A DNA stretch of 7,701 bases, from assembly GCA_005801395.1 (NCBI GenBank), contig SYDV01000148.1, positions 1 to 7,701 of the forward strand. Reading direction: 5' to 3'. Positions 6,432-7,701 of this stretch are shown piece by piece. Under the pieces are notes generated by a model. That model did no database searches, was not told the DNA's origin, and saw nothing but the letters and a program-made list of their open reading frames with translations. Position 1 is the first letter of the stretch; each line of letters starts with the position of its first letter. A program made the position numbers and the translations under genes. The DNA is from Planctomycetia bacterium (lineage in GTDB: Bacteria > Planctomycetota > UBA11346).

Positions 6432-6881
6432 ATGCAATACTGGTTAATGAAATCAGAACCGGACGCGTTTGGAATCGACACGCTAAAAAAGCAAAAAGTT
6501 TCAACGTGGGATGGCGTACGTAATTACCAAGCGCGCAATTTCATGCGTACGATGGCCGTCGGCGATAAAATTTTATTTTACCACTCCAACGCCAAACCCA
6601 GTGGCGTCGCCGGACTTGCCGAAGTTGCCCGCACCGCCTATCCAGACCTCACCTGCATAAATCCCGAATCAAAATACTTCGACCCCAAAAGCACACCAGC
6701 AGCCCCACGATGGGACATGGTCGACGTGCGTTTTGTCAGCGCATTTCGTCGCGTACTCTCGCTCGACCAACTCCGCGATATTCCCGAATTGTCCGATATG
6801 GTATTATTCAATCGTTCACGGTTATCCGTTCAGCCGATTCAGGCACGGCATTACGCCATAATTACTAAATTGGCAGAATGA
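6432..6881 (+). CDS. EVE-domain protein (THYN1-like, PUA-like fold)
   Basis: The 149-residue protein is one EVE domain from end to end: it begins YWLMKSEP (3-10), continues with WDGVRNYQARN (26-36), FYHSN (49-53), GVAGLAEV (58-65), a YFDPKS and PRWDMVDVRF region (82-101), and ends in the MVLFNRSRLSVQP segment (123-135). The order and wording match the bacterial and animal THYN1 families. EVE domains have a PUA-like fold with a pocket implicated in reading modified bases in DNA or RNA; the true ligand in most bacteria is unproven. In bacteria such stand-alone proteins occur both near housekeeping genes and near modification-dependent restriction systems. No nuclease or methyltransferase neighbours it here, so a housekeeping role is more likely. 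The start is fixed by the conserved N-terminus; AAGAGA 5 nt upstream is only a weak ribosome-binding site. Confidence 0.93.
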   Translation: MQYWLMKSEPDAFGIDTLKKQKVSTWDGVRNYQARNFMRTMAVGDKILFYHSNAKPSGVAGLAEVARTAYPDLTCINPESKYFDPKSTPAAPRWDMVDVRFVSAFRRVLSLDQLRDIPELSDMVLFNRSRLSVQPIQARHYAIITKLAE

Positions 6882-6890
6882 TTTATTAGT

Positions 6891-7020
6891 CCGATGTCCG
6901 ATGTTCGATGTCTTTCGCGGCCTGAGCGCGATACGGATGATCACGTCCTGGCAGCAGAAAGACTTAGCCAAATCTTACCTATTAATGGCCATCCGTTTTA
7001 AAATAAGACATCGGACATCT
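6891..7020. repeat. Inverted-repeat element with heptamer repeats
   Basis: The left end holds three tandem heptamers, CCGATGT, CCGATGT and TCGATGT (6891-6911). GATGTCCGATGT (6893-6904) is perfectly complementary to ACATCGGACATC (7008-7019). An alternative register pairs 6900-6914 with 7005-7019 at 14 of 15 positions. A nested pair, ACGGATG (6933-6939) with CATCCGT (6990-6996), sits inside and extends to 9 of 11. No ORF spans it. It could be a miniature or REP-type repeat, the terminator of the EVE gene, or a structured leader of ssrA; only the pairing itself is certain. Confidence 0.65.
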
Positions 7021-7075
7021 ACCTTTTCTTCTCTCCACCACCTCTCATACTCGCAATCGTTGACAATTGAATAAT

Positions 7076-7446
<371 letters not shown>

Positions 7447-7451
7447 ATGAA

Positions 7452-7467
7452 AGTCGCAAACGCGACT
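7452..7467 (+). other. Short hairpin abutting the tmRNA 3' end
   Basis: AGTCGC (7452-7457) pairs perfectly with GCGACT (7462-7467) around AAAC, starting 5 nt after the CCA end. It would sit between the mature 3' end and the terminator in the precursor, where it may guide or limit 3' trimming. Confidence 0.5.
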
Positions 7468-7479
7468 GGCCCCACGCAC

Positions 7480-7516
7480 CACCCCCGCCGGTTCTCCGGC
7501 GGGGGTGCTCTGTATC
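7480..7516 (+). terminator. tmRNA terminator
   Basis: CACCCCCGCCGG (7480-7491) pairs perfectly with CCGGCGGGGGTG (7496-7507) over the tetraloop TTCT, a very stable 12-bp stem. It is followed by CTCTGTAT, a poor but pyrimidine-rich tail. It lies 33 nt after the tmRNA CCA end, the expected place for the ssrA terminator. Confidence 0.88.
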
Positions 7517-7539
7517 CCGTTGTGGCAAAGGGTTGTGCG

Positions 7540-7593
7540 ATGAAGGCCGTGTTTGAGCCTAGCGCCTATTCGGACTCAAAGATCGGGCGCTAG
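7540..7593 (+). CDS. Possible 17-codon leader ORF
   Basis: An ATG at 7540, with AAAGGG 7 nt upstream, opens a frame of 17 codons (MKAVFEPSAYSDSKIGR) ending in TAG at 7591-7593. It falls between the ssrA terminator and the gene at 7683 and overlaps the paired segments described for 7552-7593; its stop codon is inside the right arm of the second stem. The peptide is not rich in any one amino acid, so classic amino-acid attenuation is not indicated. A frame this short can arise by chance. I see no homology. Confidence 0.25.
   Translation: MKAVFEPSAYSDSKIGR
7552..7593 (+). promoter_or_regulatory. Interleaved inverted repeats, possible RNA pseudoknot
   Basis: TTTGAG (7552-7557) is complementary to CTCAAA (7575-7580), and CTAGCGCC (7559-7566) to GGCGCTAG (7586-7593). 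The pairs interleave, giving H-type pseudoknot geometry with 6- and 8-bp stems and loops of 1, 8 and 5 nt. Alternatively they are mutually exclusive hairpins. They lie in the probable 5' leader of the gene at 7683. I recognise no known riboswitch class. Confidence 0.4.
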
Positions 7594-7636
7594 TGCCAAG
7601 ACAAGTGAAGGAGAGGCCTGTTCTTGTTTTACTTAA

Positions 7637-7681
7637 GCTAAATCCGCACTCCCAATCGTGAGAAATCTCACAGGATTTAGC
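7637..7681 (+). promoter_or_regulatory. Hairpin covering the ribosome-binding site of the next gene
   Basis: GCTAAATCC (7637-7645) pairs perfectly with GGATTTAGC (7673-7681). A nested palindrome, GTGAGA and TCTCAC, occupies 7658-7671 within the loop. The right arm contains most of the AGGA (7672-7675) that lies 7 nt before the ATG at 7683, so folding would hide the ribosome-binding site. The nested palindrome could instead be a repressor operator in DNA. Confidence 0.5.
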
Positions 7682-7682
7682 C

Positions 7683-7701
7683 ATGAGCACGACTTCATCA
7701 C
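7683..7701 (+). CDS. Start of an unidentified gene, cut by the window end
   Basis: An ATG with AGGA 7 nt upstream opens a frame reading MSTTSS to the end of the window. Six codons are too few to identify a family. Support comes from the good ribosome-binding site spacing and from the structured leader before it, separated from ssrA by a terminator. Confidence 0.45.

Noticed and set aside
7060..7075. TTGACA followed by AATAAT as a promoter for ssrA
   Set aside because: The two hexamers are only 4 bp apart and end at the mature 5' end, so they cannot act as a normal -35/-10 pair.

Overview
The window carries five complete protein genes, one tmRNA gene and the first few codons of a further gene, on DNA that looks about half G+C. 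It is a bacterial chromosome segment: mutS, accD and ssrA are core bacterial genes. The phylum is not settled. AccD wording (GGARMQEGALSLMQMAK, then GFTGPRVIKET, then LPEGFQTSEFL) and a secreted double-SH3 protein with a small C-terminal domain recall Verrucomicrobiota, Kiritimatiellota or Lentisphaerota proteins. The MutS C-terminus (SPRQALD) would also fit a proteobacterium. I hold the PVC-type assignment only as a guess.

Layout. Positions 1-298 hold no convincing gene, only a four-unit tandem 10-mer and a few palindromes. Two genes lie on the minus strand: mutS (299-2977) and, upstream of it, a secreted SH3-domain protein (3130-4398), with a strong hairpin and a second inverted repeat between them. 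A 172-bp divergent spacer follows. The plus strand then carries accD (4571-5407), a phosphoserine phosphatase close to the animal PSPH type (5640-6344), a small EVE-domain protein (6432-6881), the one-piece tmRNA gene ssrA (7076-7446) and the start of another gene at 7683. Most genes are separated by hairpins, so they look like mostly single-gene transcription units rather than an operon.

The genes do not form one pathway. They cover mismatch repair (MutS), malonyl-CoA synthesis (AccD), the last step of serine synthesis (SerB), a probable modified-base-binding protein (EVE), an envelope-facing SH3 protein, and ribosome rescue (tmRNA). I see no defence system, phage, CRISPR array or intact mobile element.

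The least explained DNA is non-coding: (a) the 7447-7682 leader, with a tmRNA terminator, a possible 17-codon leader ORF overlapping an H-type-pseudoknot-like pair of inverted repeats, and a hairpin that would cover the ribosome-binding site of the gene at 7683; (b) a roughly 130-bp inverted-repeat element with heptamer repeats between the EVE gene and ssrA; and (c) a set of strong hairpins that mostly lack the usual T-tract.
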